Below are positions 36,911 through 50,260 of a stretch of DNA of 64,000 bases, piece after piece (position 1 is the stretch's first letter; each line of letters begins with the position of its first letter). The position numbers and the translations under genes were made by a program. Under the pieces are notes generated by a model. It was not told where the DNA came from. It did not search any database and saw only the letters and a program-made list of their open reading frames with translations. Origin of the DNA: Monarcha castaneiventris obscurior (taxonomy: Eukaryota; Chordata; Aves; Passeriformes; Monarchidae); contig JAMPIT010000886.1 of assembly GCA_026261815.1 (NCBI GenBank), positions 22,240,001 to 22,304,000 on the forward strand. Direction: 5' to 3'.

Positions 36911-39900
36911 CATTTATGAAGGTTATGGTTGATATTAAAGAGCTATTGCATGGCAGCATGATATTGCTTTACAGTAATGCTAGAGTGTAACTACAGCTAG
37001 AACTGGCCTCTCCCACACAACCAGAAAAAACATAGTTTAATGTGGGACAGGGGGGAGGAAAAAAAACCCCTGTTTCAGATGCAAGTAATATAATCTGCGT
37101 ATGAAGTGCTGAGCTGCTTTCACATCTCTGGAATGTGGAAGGGAACACTGTAAAAGTTGTGAGACATTAATGCATAAAAAAGCAATGTGTGTAGCCTTCT
37201 GGGGTGTTAGGTCTGTGCTCTTCAGGTGTTCTTAACACTCTCTTCTAAGTGGAACTGACCTGAATAATTTTAGAGATGAATGTCATGAAGAAGTTCCCAG
37301 AGAGAACTGCATCCAGCTGGGGAGGGGAGTTATCCTTTGGGAGGAATCGGCTCTGCTCTGGAGGCCTCTAGCCTTTGCATTAAGTAATTTTGCAGAATTG
37401 TCAAGGCTGTGGGGGATTGAGCAGCTTAACATTTCAGGATCACTAGAGATTTTTATCTGAAAATATTTGAGGTAAATGCATTTGCTGTTTAATGAAAAGA
37501 CAAGTATAGCTTTGAAGGATTGATGGCATGAAATCTAATTCTTTTGTTTCTACTAAAAAGAAAATGCAACAAATGTACTGAGGGCTATGGCACTCAAAAG
37601 GAGTTGTCGTTTCTCTGAGCGATTGCTACAGGAATATACAGGTATCTTTATCTTGGCGTGCTGGCTAGCCTCTGCCCTTCTTGTTAGCAGTCAGCAATGT
37701 CATGGACCTGTTGAGATTCTGTTTCTTGGATCTGAAGAAGTCTTCCTTCTGGAGTTCCTCAGTCAGTTTTATTTGCTGGAATAAACTCGTGGACTTCAGG
37801 GACAGAAGAGGTGCTGGACTGCTGTATGTGTTAGGCATTTTTTTCACCCAGGTGAACGAATGCTAAGACTTAGGATCAGAGTGTTGGACTAAGAACAACT
37901 TTTTTTTAAAATACTGCTTTCAGAATGTGCTCTTGTGATGTGCTCTTCATTTTTCTGTGTGCTATGACACCATCCAGTAATGATAAACCAGTGTTGCTTT
38001 CAAGAAAGGAGCAACAGCCAAAATCAATAGATTCTTGTCCCACTCACTTGCATCCTCTAAGCTTTTTCTGAGAAGTGCTAACTATGAAAACAGTTTAAAA
38101 CTCATCTAAAAGGGGAGATTACAGTATTAAACCAAATAGAAGTTTACCTGTTGATTACCTTTGCTTGAACCAAGACAGTAATACACAGTGACTTTATGTC
38201 GCATTGTCAGCTGGAAGAGCTTCACTTATCTGAGCTTGGTTAGCATAAAAGTTACTCTTCTATCTGTATGTTATCTTTATTGCATAGCAGTGTGGTGCCA
38301 GTAAAGACTTTTTGACTAGGTGGTTGATCATTGTTGATTTTCTTGGAGGTACAGCTCTTGGGTTAGAGAGCCAGGTGTTGTTTTTGTAGGCAATATGATA
38401 GTAGCTACTGTAGGCTTGGCAGAAGAGCTTAATATGAGAAGCAGATGTGATAGAACAGATTTGCAAATCAAGATATTAAAATACTTCCAAAAAACTTTCA
38501 AGGCAATAAAAATTTGGCAGACATGATAGAAACTTCTTAACCTTCTTTCTCTGACCCTGCAACGTGCCTGGCTTCATGCTTTTCTGTTTCACTTTCTAGG
38601 TATCAAACATCTGCTTTGAAAATGCAAGTAATTTGTTTTCTGCAATTGTCCCGAGTTCTTTTGATTGTTTTTTGGACATTGTTTCAAGGCTTCAATTGGC
38701 TAAAAGTATTCATGGAGTATTGGTCTAATATTCAGACTGTTAGGGCAAATTTAAATGCAAGCAGCTGTTTGAAGGTCATTGGTTTTTATGTGTACACATA
38801 GTGTTTCCTCCTGTTGAGTTACAGAAATGAATATTTTAAATAAAATTTATATCATTTTAATGTCTTATAGTTTGATGTTATTAAAATGCAAAATAGTTTT
38901 CTTTCATTATTTCCCTATGAAACGAGACTTTAGAGTTTTGTTTGTTATGAAGTGTTGCTCATCGAACCTCTAAATCTCATAGGCTTGATGAGGAAGTAGT
39001 AAATTGTTTATATTTGTTTAATACTTTATTTGTCCACCCTTTAATTTAGTATTTCTCAGATTAAAAAGGCCCATGAGGAACCAATAACACAGAATTGCGA
39101 GGAAGCATTGGTAGAAGACCTATTGAGTGACCTGCCATTTTTTACCCAGTTATGTGTGGTAGAATTGCACTTTTAACCTTTCTTTGATAGCATTTTGACT
39201 AGAAAAGCTAGAATTTCCCAATCAAGTATTGCACAATATTTTACAAAGTGTTTTTATTGTAATTTTTGAAAGCTTCTCTTTTTGCTGAAGAAGCCCATTT
39301 GTGCTGTATAATAATATTGTTATAAAATATTGAAGAATCTGCATATAGTAATTGTTGCTTTTTTGATTCTCAAGATTTTATTAATTTTAACTTTCAACAA
39401 AAGGAAGTATCCACTGATTGTAAGTGACAGTGACGTGTTTATAGAAGTACCTGAAAAGTCACATTTAGAAAAGAAAAATCATTTTAGAAAGAAAATCTTT
39501 CATCCCTGGTAGCAAAACCATGCTGGTAACTGCTTATTGAGCAAGACCTTGTCAGCTCTTAATCGCAATACGTTGTTGGGTAACAGTTTAAAAATTATTT
39601 ATAGAATGGAATCCCAGCTGTGCTCAAAATACTATCATTTAATACGTTGCCTGTGATTGTCATTAGCTTTTTTTTTTTTTTTTGCCTAAGGATTATGAAG
39701 AGAACAAAGATTTGGCTGTATGTCTAAGATTGAGCACTATATGAAATTTTTGTCAGGGGACTTGTTGACCTTGTGTAAAGTTGCCTCTTTGAGAAGCTCT
39801 TTATATTCTGGCTGCAGTTGCTATGGCAGTTGGATAAACCTAACAACAGCCAGCATGCCCTGGTGCAATGTATTGCAGAAACTTGGCCTCCAAATGGGTA

Positions 39901-42260
39901 TAGTTGCTTACTGCAAAGTTTACAGCCAGTGTAGAAATAACCATCAGTCAAGCGAGCCATGTATTTAAAAAGCATAGGCTGATACATATTTTTAATGTAT
40001 ATAATGTGTACCTGCATATAGACAATGGAAGAAATCCCTTACTCCACACAGGATCGTACATTCTCTATTGCTTGCTATTAAAAATGGCAGGTTTCAAGTA
40101 AAATAATTTATTTATCAACATTCATAACTTGTCTGTAACTTGAGCTAGAATATTGCAGTACATTTTAAGTACACTTGCATTAGGTTGGTTGGTTGTTTTG
40201 GTTTGTGTTTCTAGTGTGGTAGCCTTTCTAGCTCTTTCATCTTAAACTATAATGTTCTGCTATTAGAAAAATATTGGGTTGGTCTCCTAATATATTCAAC
40301 CCAGAACATCACTTCAGTGACATTAGTGGTTATTTTGTGTCCAGCTTGTGCTCCTGGGAAAGGTAGACTTGATCAAGAAGGTTATGATTGCTGTCTGCTT
40401 GCAGGTATGGCTGACTCAGCAGCAGTATGTGGTTAGTCTGCCTTAAAGGAAAAGACAAAATCCTACTATTACCCTTCTCCTCAGGGACAACTGCCATTCT
40501 CCATCAAGAAGACAACCATTCAGCCAGAAAGATTGACTCCCAGAAATTCACCACAATCACTTTAGTATTTTAAATTTCAGGTGGGACTGGAATTGATGGT
40601 GGTAAGGGCAGAGGCTCAGAGCCTTGAATCTTTATTCTTAAGTGAGTTAAGCAAAACTGCTAGCTCTGAAGAAGTCTGTATTTCTTTTTAACAGTTAGAA
40701 AATAGGATAAATGAGGAAGGGAAAATGCAGTCACTGTTTGGAGGTGGGGAAAAACACATTTAAACCCTTTTGATGATGAGAAAACTGAATCCTAAATTAT
40801 TATTTAATCCTATTTGGGTGACTGTGTTGGTGTATGAATGGCTAAAAAATCATGCAATAAACATATAGTTTCTATAGTAAGTAAAATTGTTGAAAATAAC
40901 TTTACATCTAAGGCTTAATCTACTGTCATGTTGCCACTAGAGACCAACATACATAGTAAGCTGAAGTTGCACCTTTGGGTAAAAAGTAAAAATGAGTAAA
41001 ATATGAAAAAGGAGTTAAGTAAGATCAAAAGAAATAGTGCAAAACCAAACTAGCATTGTCTATTAAGTGCTTGGTTCATAACTGATAGTGTTGCTCCTAT
41101 GTATTTGCTATCTGAAAGTGTTCCTACTCAATTGGGGTATCAACATTTATACAGAATCTTCCTTTAATAATGATAATCTCTGTTCTTTCATACATGAGAT
41201 CCATGGAGCTTTCCTAATGCTGTAGTAATGTTCTTTGAGGTATCCCAGTCTTTGGGATGCTGAGTATTACTTGCATTTTGAAATTGCACTCTTTTTTTTT
41301 TTTTTAATGTTTTACAAACAACACATATCAGATAATGAAAGAATACCAGCAGAATACCAATGTCTTGGCTTTTTCCCTTTTATTATTAAATATACTTCAT
41401 AAAAGTTTGGTATTTTATTGGACTACTGTGTGCATGCATTCCCATTTCTGCTCCTTTCCCAACAGGTGTTTTATCTGGAAGCTAGGAAAGGTTGACAAAG
41501 GAAACAAACATGTTGTCATTCAGTCACTTTGAAGTGACACATTTAGAAAACTGGCAAGTTCCAATGAGAATGTTGGGGTAACTTGAGGTCTTGCATTTGA
41601 TTCCTAATTCAGTGCTCTTGAAAATGCAGTGTGTTTGAAGTAGAGCATGGCTTCTGCATAAGCAGAAAATAGATTTTTTGTATTAATGGAGACAGAAACT
41701 CCATTGTTTAGAGCACTATTATAACCCATAGTTATAGGCTGTTGTGAAATTTGGGAAAGTTCTTGTAGTGAGAAGGTATCATTCTTTATCAGCATGTTGA
41801 AAGTAAATTTTTCATTGTCACCATCTGATGCATGTGTGAATTTAATCTCTGCAATAAGTGGCAGAAACTAAAAGGACATCAGTCTTTATAATTCCAGTTT
41901 GTTTACTCTCCCTTTAGAGCATCACCAGTGATGAAAAGGGTGCAGTCTTCTGAACAGTGCACTTTCTAGCATTCTAAGGGATGGCTGCTATACATTGCTT
42001 TTAGTCTGAAAATGGGTTAAAATCACTATTTGTGAAGTGCAAATGCATGTCTGTTTCATTATAGGAACTCACTTCACTTTTTGCTAGCATTTCCATATGC
42101 ATTCTTAGTCTGCTTCACTTTGCAGATATCTCTGTCCTCCTTTTAGATAGGCAGGAGTCTAAACTACTATTAAAAATTAGGTTACTCCAGCCATATTTAT
42201 AAAATCTTTCTCACCTTCAGGAGAGAAGAGAACAGGCTTTGTCTGCTTTTGGGAAAATAT
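36911..42260. other. AT-rich noncoding stretch
   Basis: No gene was recognised; open frames are 97 codons or shorter. Homopolymers occur at 39668-39683 (16 T) and 41292-41305 (14 T). Region 40340-40600 is somewhat GC-richer but has no extended frame or repeat match. The interval 39720-40017 has overlapping frames on both strands (82 and 97 codons), which argues for composition and not coding. Confidence 0.6.
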
Positions 42261-42680
42261 GATCAGAGGACTAAAGAACCTATGAGACCAGGCTAAGAGA
42301 GCTGGGGTTCTTCAGCCTGGAGAAGAGAAGGCTCTGGAGAGATCTTTTAGACCACGTTGCAGTACCTAAAAGGGGTTTACAAGAAGGTGTGAGAGGGACG
42401 CTTCGCTAGGGCATGTTGTAGAATAAGGTTTTAAACTGAAAAGAGGGTAGGTTTAGGTTAGATATTAGGAGGAGCTTTTTACTCTGAGGGTGATACACTG
42501 GAGCAGGTTTTCTCAAGAGGTGGTAGAGGCCCCATCCCTGGGCACATTTGAGGTGAGCTTGGATGGAGATGTGGGTGACCTGAGCTAGTTGAGATTTCCC
42601 TGCTTATTGCAGGGGGATTGGATGGAATAGGTAATCCCTAAAGGTGTCTTCCAGCTCGGACTGTTCTGCTTCTGTGATTT
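42261..42680 (+). mobile_element. CR1 LINE fragment, 5'-truncated, + strand
   Basis: About 420 bases match the CR1 3' region in the + orientation. In order one sees GAGAGAGCTGGGGTTCTTCA, CAGCCTGGAGAAGAG, TTTTAAACTGAAAAGAGGGT, TTAGGTTAGATATTAGGAGG, a GGTGGTAGAGGCCCCATCCC block, GGATGGAG and a degenerate 3' tail ending TTCTGCTTCTGTGAT. This corresponds to the last part of ORF2 plus the 3' UTR. The reading frame is broken by stops, so it is inactive. Confidence 0.95.
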
Positions 42681-44261
42681 CTGACTCTTTCAGGATATCT
42701 AAATCCTCAGAATTTTAATTATAAAGATTGGAATGGTGTGTAGGGTAAAGAAGATGACTTCTGGAGCTGAGTGTTTATCACACTCTGAGATTTGAAGCAA
42801 TTCTGTGAAAAAACTGAGACATTTTCCTCTAAGTCAACCTTTTTTTTTCCCTTGGTCATTTGCTTGGGTTTGCATTTAACATTCTCTAGGATGACTTGTA
42901 CGGTTTATTGAAAAGCTGTTTTCCTGTGGACCAATGAGCATAGCTCCATGAACTATGAAAAACAACCTCTTCTCCCACTACCTACCCCACCCCCAAACCC
43001 AACAAAAAATCCCCCACTCTTCAGATGAAGGGGTTAACATCAATATTAGTTTGCTTTTAAGCATTGGAAGACCATATTATTTTTATGTGATTGTCAGAGG
43101 AAACAGCAGTATGTTCTTAACATTGCTAACAAATGTGTTTAATACCTAAACAGGATCCTTTCCCTTGGAAGTGTGTGAGGGATGGATGTAAAGGAGGTAC
43201 CACTGAGATTTATGTTCTTACAGAACTGTTAGCTACTGACCCTGTGAAAACTAGTGTGTGTGTGTATATATTTATTTATTTTTTGGAGTCTGTGAGTGCC
43301 TTCATGTATGAGATCTAAAGAGCAAAACTAGTTGTGGGTTTGTGGGGTTTTTTCTTTTTTTTAATGATGATGTCTTTGAGACAAGTTTAGTAGAAAGCAG
43401 TTTACTAGCAAGATGGATAAAATGGGAAGACAAGTGATCCTCTTTATTCTCATTTATTAGTAAATTTTACAGTTATTTCCATTGGTCATTTTCTGGTTAA
43501 AAAAAAAAAAAAAAGGATGTAATGCTCAAAAAACATAACACCAAAGCAGAGAAGATATGTTTAAACATGTCCTTAACTACAGAGGGCACATGCAAACTCT
43601 CAAACTCTGTTCTTCCTTTACCAGGAAAATTGACTTCACAGATTAACATGGTTTATACTGATTTACAGATTTCTGTGCTGAACTTGTCTCCTGGGAAGTG
43701 TGAATTTGTACAGGAAGTTCAGACACAAACATGGTTCAGAAATAGTGAGGTTCTCTGGAACAAGCTTTAATAAGCTTCCCAGTGGATCTGATGCACAGGG
43801 GTTTTAGTATCTGTACCTGTATCTTAGGCCACAGCTTGAAAGGAAAGATTTCTATTTGTTTTGTTAAATGGTAGATGTTCTCTTCTACATAATATCTATT
43901 GTCACAGCGAAAGTTTGAAAGAACTGGCTGTACATAATTCAAATAAAGGAACTTAGACGGTAGAAGAAGTTATTTATGCGGAGGTGCAAACTGTAGATGT
44001 TAACATCAGTAGTTCACCAAAGAGATTTAAAGAAAGCATAGTATCTTTAATGGGTTTCTTGGGTCAGAACTACATTCTTCAATTTCTTAAATATGACATG
44101 AAAATAAGAATGTTTTAGTCACATAGAATGAATATGGCTGTTGTGTAGTTCAGGATGCTTACAGTTTTGCTGATTTTAGTTAAATGACATACACACATTC
44201 CCTCTTTTTTCTTATTGGCTTAAGCTTCATTATTTTTAAACTTAACTTAGTGTAAAATTAG
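42681..44261. other. AT-rich noncoding stretch between two CR1 copies
   Basis: No gene is visible. Simple sequence occurs as TG/TA repeats at about 43253-43284 and a run of 16 A at 43499-43514. A C/A-rich patch lies near 42975-43018. Open frames are 82 codons or shorter and unrecognised. The two flanking CR1 copies are in opposite orientation. Confidence 0.65.
43253..43284. repeat. TG/TA microsatellite-like tract
   Basis: Consecutive GT units pass into TA and TTTA units over about 30 bases. The perfect GT part is short, so variability is uncertain. Confidence 0.7.
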
Positions 44262-45006
44262 GGAACCGCAGGATGATTAGGGTTGGAAAGGACCCCTGGA
44301 GATCATCCAGTCCAACTCCCCTCCCAAGGCAGGGTCACCCAGAGCACACAGGAACCATTCAGGTGCCTTTGGAATGTCTCCAGAGGAGACTCCATGCTCT
44401 CCCTGGGCAGCCTGTTTCAGTGCTCTTCCAACCTCAACATAAAGAAACTCTTCCTCATGTTGTTGTGTTTTAGTTTATGGCCATTGCTCCTTGTCCTATT
44501 TCTGGGCACCATGAATAGAGTCTGGCACCATCCCCCTGACACCTGCCTTTGAGATGGTTGTATGGATTGATGAGATCCCCTCTCAGTCTTCTCCAGACTA
44601 AACGGGCCCAGCTCCCATGGTCTCTCCTCATCAGAGAGATGCTCCAGACCCTGAATCATCTTTGCAGCCTCTGCTGGTCCCTTTTTTCAGTAGCTCCTTG
44701 TCCTTCTTGACCTGTTGAGACTAGAATTGAACAGAGCACTCCTGATGTGGCCTCACTAGGGCCAAGTAGAGGGGAAGATCACTGCTGTTGACCTGCTGGC
44801 CACACTCTTCCTGATGCACCCCAGAATCCTGTTGGCCCTCCTGGCAGCAAGGTCACTCTGCTGGCTCATAGTCAGCTTTTCATCCACCAAGACTCCCAGG
44901 TTCTTCTCTGCAGAGCTGCTCTCTAGAAGATCAGCCCCCAACCTGTACTGGTACCTGGCGTTATTCCTCCCTAGGTGCAGGACCTTACACTGGCCTTTGT
45001 TGAATA
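44262..45006 (-). mobile_element. CR1 LINE fragment, 5'-truncated, - strand
   Basis: This is the largest transposon copy in the window, about 745 bases. Read on the minus strand it starts within ORF2 and runs to the CR1 3' end (GGACTGGATGATCTCCAG, then GGTCCTTTCCAACCCTAATC). The final octamers are short and diverged, ending about CATCCTGCGGTTCCC at 44262. It still encodes recognisable ORF2 protein stretches but is interrupted. 5' truncation is the normal result of incomplete reverse transcription. Confidence 0.96.
44417..45006 (-). pseudogene. CR1 ORF2 C-terminal remnant (broken)
   Basis: Read from 45006 downward, the minus strand is open to 44756 and encodes a stretch typical of the region after the CR1 reverse-transcriptase domain, with [18 protein letters not shown] and ANRILGCI as landmarks. 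The frame then breaks near 44770 by an apparent small deletion. Similarity resumes in another frame (44659-44417) with GLEHLSDEERPWELG, FSLEK and RTRSNGHKL. The polymerase catalytic core and the endonuclease are absent because of 5' truncation. It cannot make a functional protein. No ATG starts the first piece; its apparent start within the repeat is a TTG. Confidence 0.92.
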
Positions 45007-46659
45007 CGTCTGTTTATCTCCAAGTTGCTGAAAAATTTTGGAAAATTCCCTGAAGGGAAAGAAGGGTGGAGAGATTTGGGATTTGGAGTGATGTGGGATA
45101 GAACTGGGTGTATAATTATAGTATATTACCCTATAGTATAGTACCCTATATACTCTCCAGTGCTCATGTTTTCCTTGAAAACCAGATCCAAAATGGATGA
45201 CATTAATATACACTGGGTTGGACTGAGATAGTACAGTCAGCTGGCAGGTAATGCAGTATTTGACTGTAGCTGGTTAACAGAAGGACAAGAGGTTCAGGGG
45301 TTTTGGAGGCGTCTAATAATCTTAATTGAGAACTTGGAAATTCATTGTGTGAAATTCAAAATAGGAAGAATTGCTATTTGGAGAAACATGATTAGGAGAA
45401 TGTGTGCAAAGAGTAACTCTATTTGTAACCTGCTCCTGTGCAAAGTCAAGAAAAACTGTTCAGAAAAAACTTAAATAGATCTGGAAAAGATAAATCATGG
45501 TAATCCTTAATCAGATTAGCACTTCTAGGTGAGCTAGTCTTTTTCTTTCACTTTTGTTGGGGACCATTAGATTTTGTTCCATTGTAAGGCATCTGTGTTG
45601 AGGCTATTGACTGAGCAGCTGTTGCTCGATTCTTTTAGTGTTGTCCTTGCCTCTTTGCTTTAAATAGGTTCCAGAAGTCTGAACTTTACCTCTTAACATG
45701 CTTTTTGAGAAATGGCAGGGTGAATCTGAAAAGATTTTACCTGAGGGTGAGAGCTTAGATATGCCAAACAGGCTTATTTCTTCCTTTTTGTAGTCAAAGA
45801 GTAACTTCAGAGATGTAACTTAAGCTCCACACTGTGTTTGCATACTTATAGAAGGTTTTAATTGTATTGAATTGCAAAAAATACACAGCGGTAACTGAAT
45901 GATACTTGCAGAAGCATTACTTATCACTGACTGTCTCATGTCTTGCTCCAAGAAAAAGCCATGCTACCAGTTGCCAGGGGCAGGATTTAAAAACTATGAG
46001 ATACTATATTAAAATATGCCATTAAAAAAATTGACTTTCTCATGAATCCTTATGTTCCTAGCATTTTAGCACTTTTAAACTTTTCATTTATACTGGTGTC
46101 TATTTATATAGATTTCTCTTCCTTTAGGTAAGAATGCAAGCTTTTGTGCATAAGATCCTGCATGGAGAGCACAGTGGTGTTGGTCACTGGACATGTCCAC
46201 ATATAGTACATTAGGAAATAATTTCATCTGCACTTATATGCAGAAAGTGGGGAGGGGAGGCTAATTCTTTCCTTGCTTTCTAAGTGTGTTTGTCTGAAAT
46301 TGGTTACAAGGCTTACACTAAAGATAGTCCTAAAGAGAGTGTTAGTCCTGTGGGGATTTTTTTTTTAGTCCACTGAGAGAGACTCATTGTGGCATAGGAC
46401 CAAGATGTAGGCCAAGTGGAAATACAGCAAAGTGATTTAATAGAAAAGGTAATTCCTATTCAAACTGGATGGTCCCTTATTCATTTCCTCGGATTATCAT
46501 CAAATTTATGTCACCAGCAAAGGAGCTTTATTGAGTTTCACAGATATATTCCTTTTGCTTTCATTGTCATTAGTTGGCACACTGACATTTTCATATGTGT
46601 CTCAGCTAATGCCTCAAAATTACTCCATCTACAAATGTAACAATTGAACAGATAATTTT
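45007..46659. other. AT-rich noncoding stretch
   Basis: No gene or repeat was recognised beyond the CR1 edge. Open frames are 80 codons or shorter. The segment at about 46480-46640 has the repeat-free texture of the CNE-like block that follows and may belong to it. Confidence 0.6.
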
Positions 46660-47310
46660 AATAAGATTCAGCTTGACTTCAGACTGCACTCCTTCCTTTC
46701 TTTATAGAATGCAAATTGTAACCTGTTTTTAAAGCCGTGCAATGCAGTGAACTTTAATGGGATTTGACAACATCATATTAAGCACAACAACTACGCATAA
46801 TGTACCGAAAAATTGGACGTGAAATTGGAAACATAGCTGAGAACAAAGTAAATTTACATGGTTTGGTAGTTTGAATGTCTGATATCATATTCTCTCATGC
46901 AAGCTCCATAAAAAGCAAGGGATTTAACAATGGATATCAGCGGAAAGTGCTTTTAAAGTTAAAGCTGATGGATGGCTTGTCAAAAAAAATAATTGCATTG
47001 GTTGGAAAGTCGGGATGCGTGCTGAGGGGGAGAGAACAGGATATACAGAGAGGATGATGGGAAGTGACAGTGGTCTGTCAAGAAGCAGTGGCTGCCCAGA
47101 GAAGTGTGAAGCCAGAGCTATAAGGTGGCAGAGTAGAACAGGCTGTCAGAGCGGGAAAGTGGCTTTAATACCCTGAAAAGCAAAGGAATCCGCCTGTCAG
47201 CCTTGCTCAGCCGTGCTGAAAGAGGAAAAGAACATGGCATGAAGTTAGAGACATTAAACGGGAAAAAAAGAGAGGCCAATGAAAGCCAGTGAGGAGGGGT
47301 GGTGAGCTGT
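46660..47310. promoter_or_regulatory. CpG-retaining CNE-like block
   Basis: About 650 repeat-free bases retain roughly ten CpG sites (near 46736, 46793, 46805, 46818, 46940, 47010, 47014, 47153, 47190, 47213 and 47260) against a CpG-poor background. There is no extended open frame. The first part is AT-rich with motif-like cores, the second part purine-rich. The combination suggests long-term constraint, possibly two adjacent elements. Conservation is inferred only. Confidence 0.35.
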
Positions 47311-50070
47311 TATGTTTTTTAATAGACAAATGACACATTTCTAGGTCCAGCAAGAAAGCAAACTGTCTAAGAAATTTAGACCTGATTAGAGGCTTTTTTG
47401 AAAAAGAAATACAAGATGATCAGCATCTATTTCTGGCATTTTTAAAGGTACCACGCAGCCCTGTGACCTTCCCTTCACTTCCCTCTTGTGTAACTGTACT
47501 TGCCCATTGCTTCTCTGAGAGGCAGAAATGGTTTTGTTACAGAAGCAGCTTTGTCCCTGTAAGCATTGGAAGAACTTCATGTTTCAACCAAAAGTAATTG
47601 TCTCAGAGGTCTCTTTTTAGCCATTTATAACATATTGGCTTATAAATCTGATTATCAACCTAACCAAACAGTTTTTCCCTGAAATTTTTTAAATATTGAG
47701 ATTCATTTGGCTATACATCATTATGATTTATACCTGGTATTAATGCAGTGCCACACAAATTGCATCACTCATAGATTTTAAAGGTTTTCCACAAATCTGG
47801 GAAATTTATTTATACTTTAAAGGTTGTAGAGAAAAACCCCAAATAACTATCAGTACAGGTTTTAAAAAAAAAATCAGTAATTTTGAAATACAGTTTCCTT
47901 TTATAGTCTGTTAAAAATACCTTTTAAGAAGAAATGGGAAAAAGAGTAAAATATAAAAAGTTTTTAAAATCATTATGTAAATGATTACATATATATTTGG
48001 TATTGGATAATTCATTAAAAGACACTGTGCTTCACAGCTGCTGTATGAGAAAGGCATTAGAAACACAGTTCATCCTATAATTTTCAGTGGGTTGCTTTAA
48101 TGTAACTGAAGAATTAATGTCCAGTAGAAAAATGCAAGTAAAAATCAAGGTACAAGTCATGCACCAGCATTCAAAAAATGCACATCACATGTTAAAGAAG
48201 TTCTGGAACACAAGTTAAAACATACTGAGTGAAATGGAAGCTGCAAGGAAATATTGTTAGGTAGATTTCAGTACTTTTCATGATTTGACTCAGTTTATAA
48301 TTATGACAGAAGTTGTAAAATGCAATTAAGTTTCTGGGTGTAGCTTCACAGAATTTGTTCTGATTGCTACTAAGGCTGTTTGGAAATAAAATGCAAGTTA
48401 GCAGTTCTCTTGTGAAATAGAAAAGGAAATAAGGTCATAGTTTTTGACCAAAAGCACTTCTAGAGTTTGGGTCAAATGTCATTTATAACAAAAGTCTAAT
48501 TAAAATATGTCTCTCCATATAATCTTTTATGTTTTATTTCTGTTGCACTGTGTTGGACTGGAGAATTAATTTTCTATCTACAAACACATATTATCTAATT
48601 AATGGGAAACAATTATGTCATGATTATAATACACAGATGAAACCCCCATGTACTTGGTTGTTCCCTTAGCATACTTGCTTCTTTTGTTGAATGTCATGTG
48701 TCTGAAAATTTATTGCATCCTGAAGCAGAAGCCCCCCAATCAAAATGTTATAAGCATTATATTACTAGTTCTTTGTTAAAACAACAGCAGAAAATTGAGA
48801 ATATAGTAGCACAATGGAAAAATCTAGAGTGTTGCTAGGCATTTTAAGCATATTTTAAAATACTTTATTGAAAGACGGCATTGTTTACATTTGAGAATCA
48901 ACATTTTCATTACTATCTTTTATGTGTTAAGCATTGAATGTATTTGCTTTGGGGGATATATGGTGGCCCACCTTTTAGGGATTCTCCATACTGGACCTAA
49001 AGGAAAGGACATTTTCTTTCTTTATTAATGCAATTTCAAAATATTAAATGAAAAAATCAAATAAGAATGTTCACTTCTCCCTTCTCTCATTATAATCTCT
49101 TGTAAAATTACAAAACTAAATAAATGAGGAAATTGCAGTAATCCATACCTTTTATGTCTAGGTGTTTTATAAGCTTCTAAATGGGTGATGATGTTACAGA
49201 TTGGATTTTTTTATCCAGGCGATTTTCCTATAGTGTTTGTTGCCAGTACATATGAGTACATTGCAATACACATATATAGTCTAAGTAAGTGCCTGAATGA
49301 TAAAACTCTCTACTTGGACGAAATGAGGAGAAAAACCCCAAACCGAACAAAAAAAATCCCACAATGCTCCTTCAGAGTTTGAATGGCATAATTTGCTTGC
49401 CAAGGAAGATACTTTATCTCACTCCTTCTTTAGTCAGTAAAAGTCCTACCTAGCAGGGAATGAATGCAATAGACAGTGCTCTATTTGCTAAGCACAAACC
49501 TGTGATGTTAGACCTAGAACTATAACCTCTGCTTGTTTTTCCTTACTCCTTAGACATTCAAAAAATCTGTACTGTTGCTTGCAATATAGTGTTTTTGTGT
49601 ATTAATAGCTTTTGGTTTGCAAATAACACCTCTTTGTGTCACTTTGTGGTTCCAGAAGGGTCACTGGTTTTTTACACTTCAGGAAGATTGCTGCTATCTG
49701 TAAATCCATTGCTTGGACAAGAATGGGATTACATGATGTGATTTAAAACAGTATCAGCTGTATTTTATTCTTCCACAAGGAAATGACCCTTGATCATATA
49801 CAGCTTAAATAAATAAATAAAGCTTCTATGACATATAGTAGCAGAGAATTTTCCTTTGTTACCTCAGAAGTACCTGAATAAAAAGTCTTAGTAAGCGAGG
49901 TATAAGGAGATTGAAAAGAATAATAAATCAAATTAGTTCTCATCTCAAGTTTGGAGCACCATATATAATGCTGGTAGTTAGCTGTGTAATAAAATGGATT
50001 TAATGAGAAATCTAAACGTTAGCATTTAGATGTCTGTACTTTGATAACTTGGGAATTGGCTTTGAAAGTT
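47311..50070. other. AT-rich noncoding stretch
   Basis: Nothing gene-like was recognised. Open frames are at most 65 codons. Short A runs occur near 47864-47873 and a TAAATAAATAAATAAA-type run near 49806-49821. A C/A tract at about 49333-49362 is the complement of the recurrent G/T tracts. Confidence 0.65.
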
Positions 50071-50260
50071 CACAGAATCACAGAATATGCTGAGTTGGAA
50101 GGGACTCACAAGCATCACTGAGTCCAACTCCTGGCCCTGGCACACAACAGCCCCAAAAATCCCACCATGTGCCTGAGAGCATTGACCAAATACTTGAACT
50201 CTGCCAGGTTTGGTGCCATGACCACTTCCCTGGGGAGCCTGTTCCAGTGCCCAGCCATTT
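50071..50260 (-). mobile_element. CR1 LINE fragment, - strand
   Basis: On the + strand one sees ACAGAATCACAGAATATG, GAGTTGGAAGGGACTCACAA and CACTGAGTCCAACTCCTG, followed by CATGTGCCTGAGAGCATT and GGAGCCTGTTCCAGTGCCCA. This is the reverse complement of a CR1 3' region with its tail at 50071. Its 5'-truncated end lies near 50260, where it meets a second, oppositely oriented fragment. A 146-codon minus frame ending here includes CR1-derived residues in a non-native frame. Confidence 0.95.

Noticed and set aside
43499..43514. Poly-A run considered as the tail of a processed pseudogene
   Set aside because: The preceding sequence shows no spliced-gene similarity, long frame or target-site duplication.
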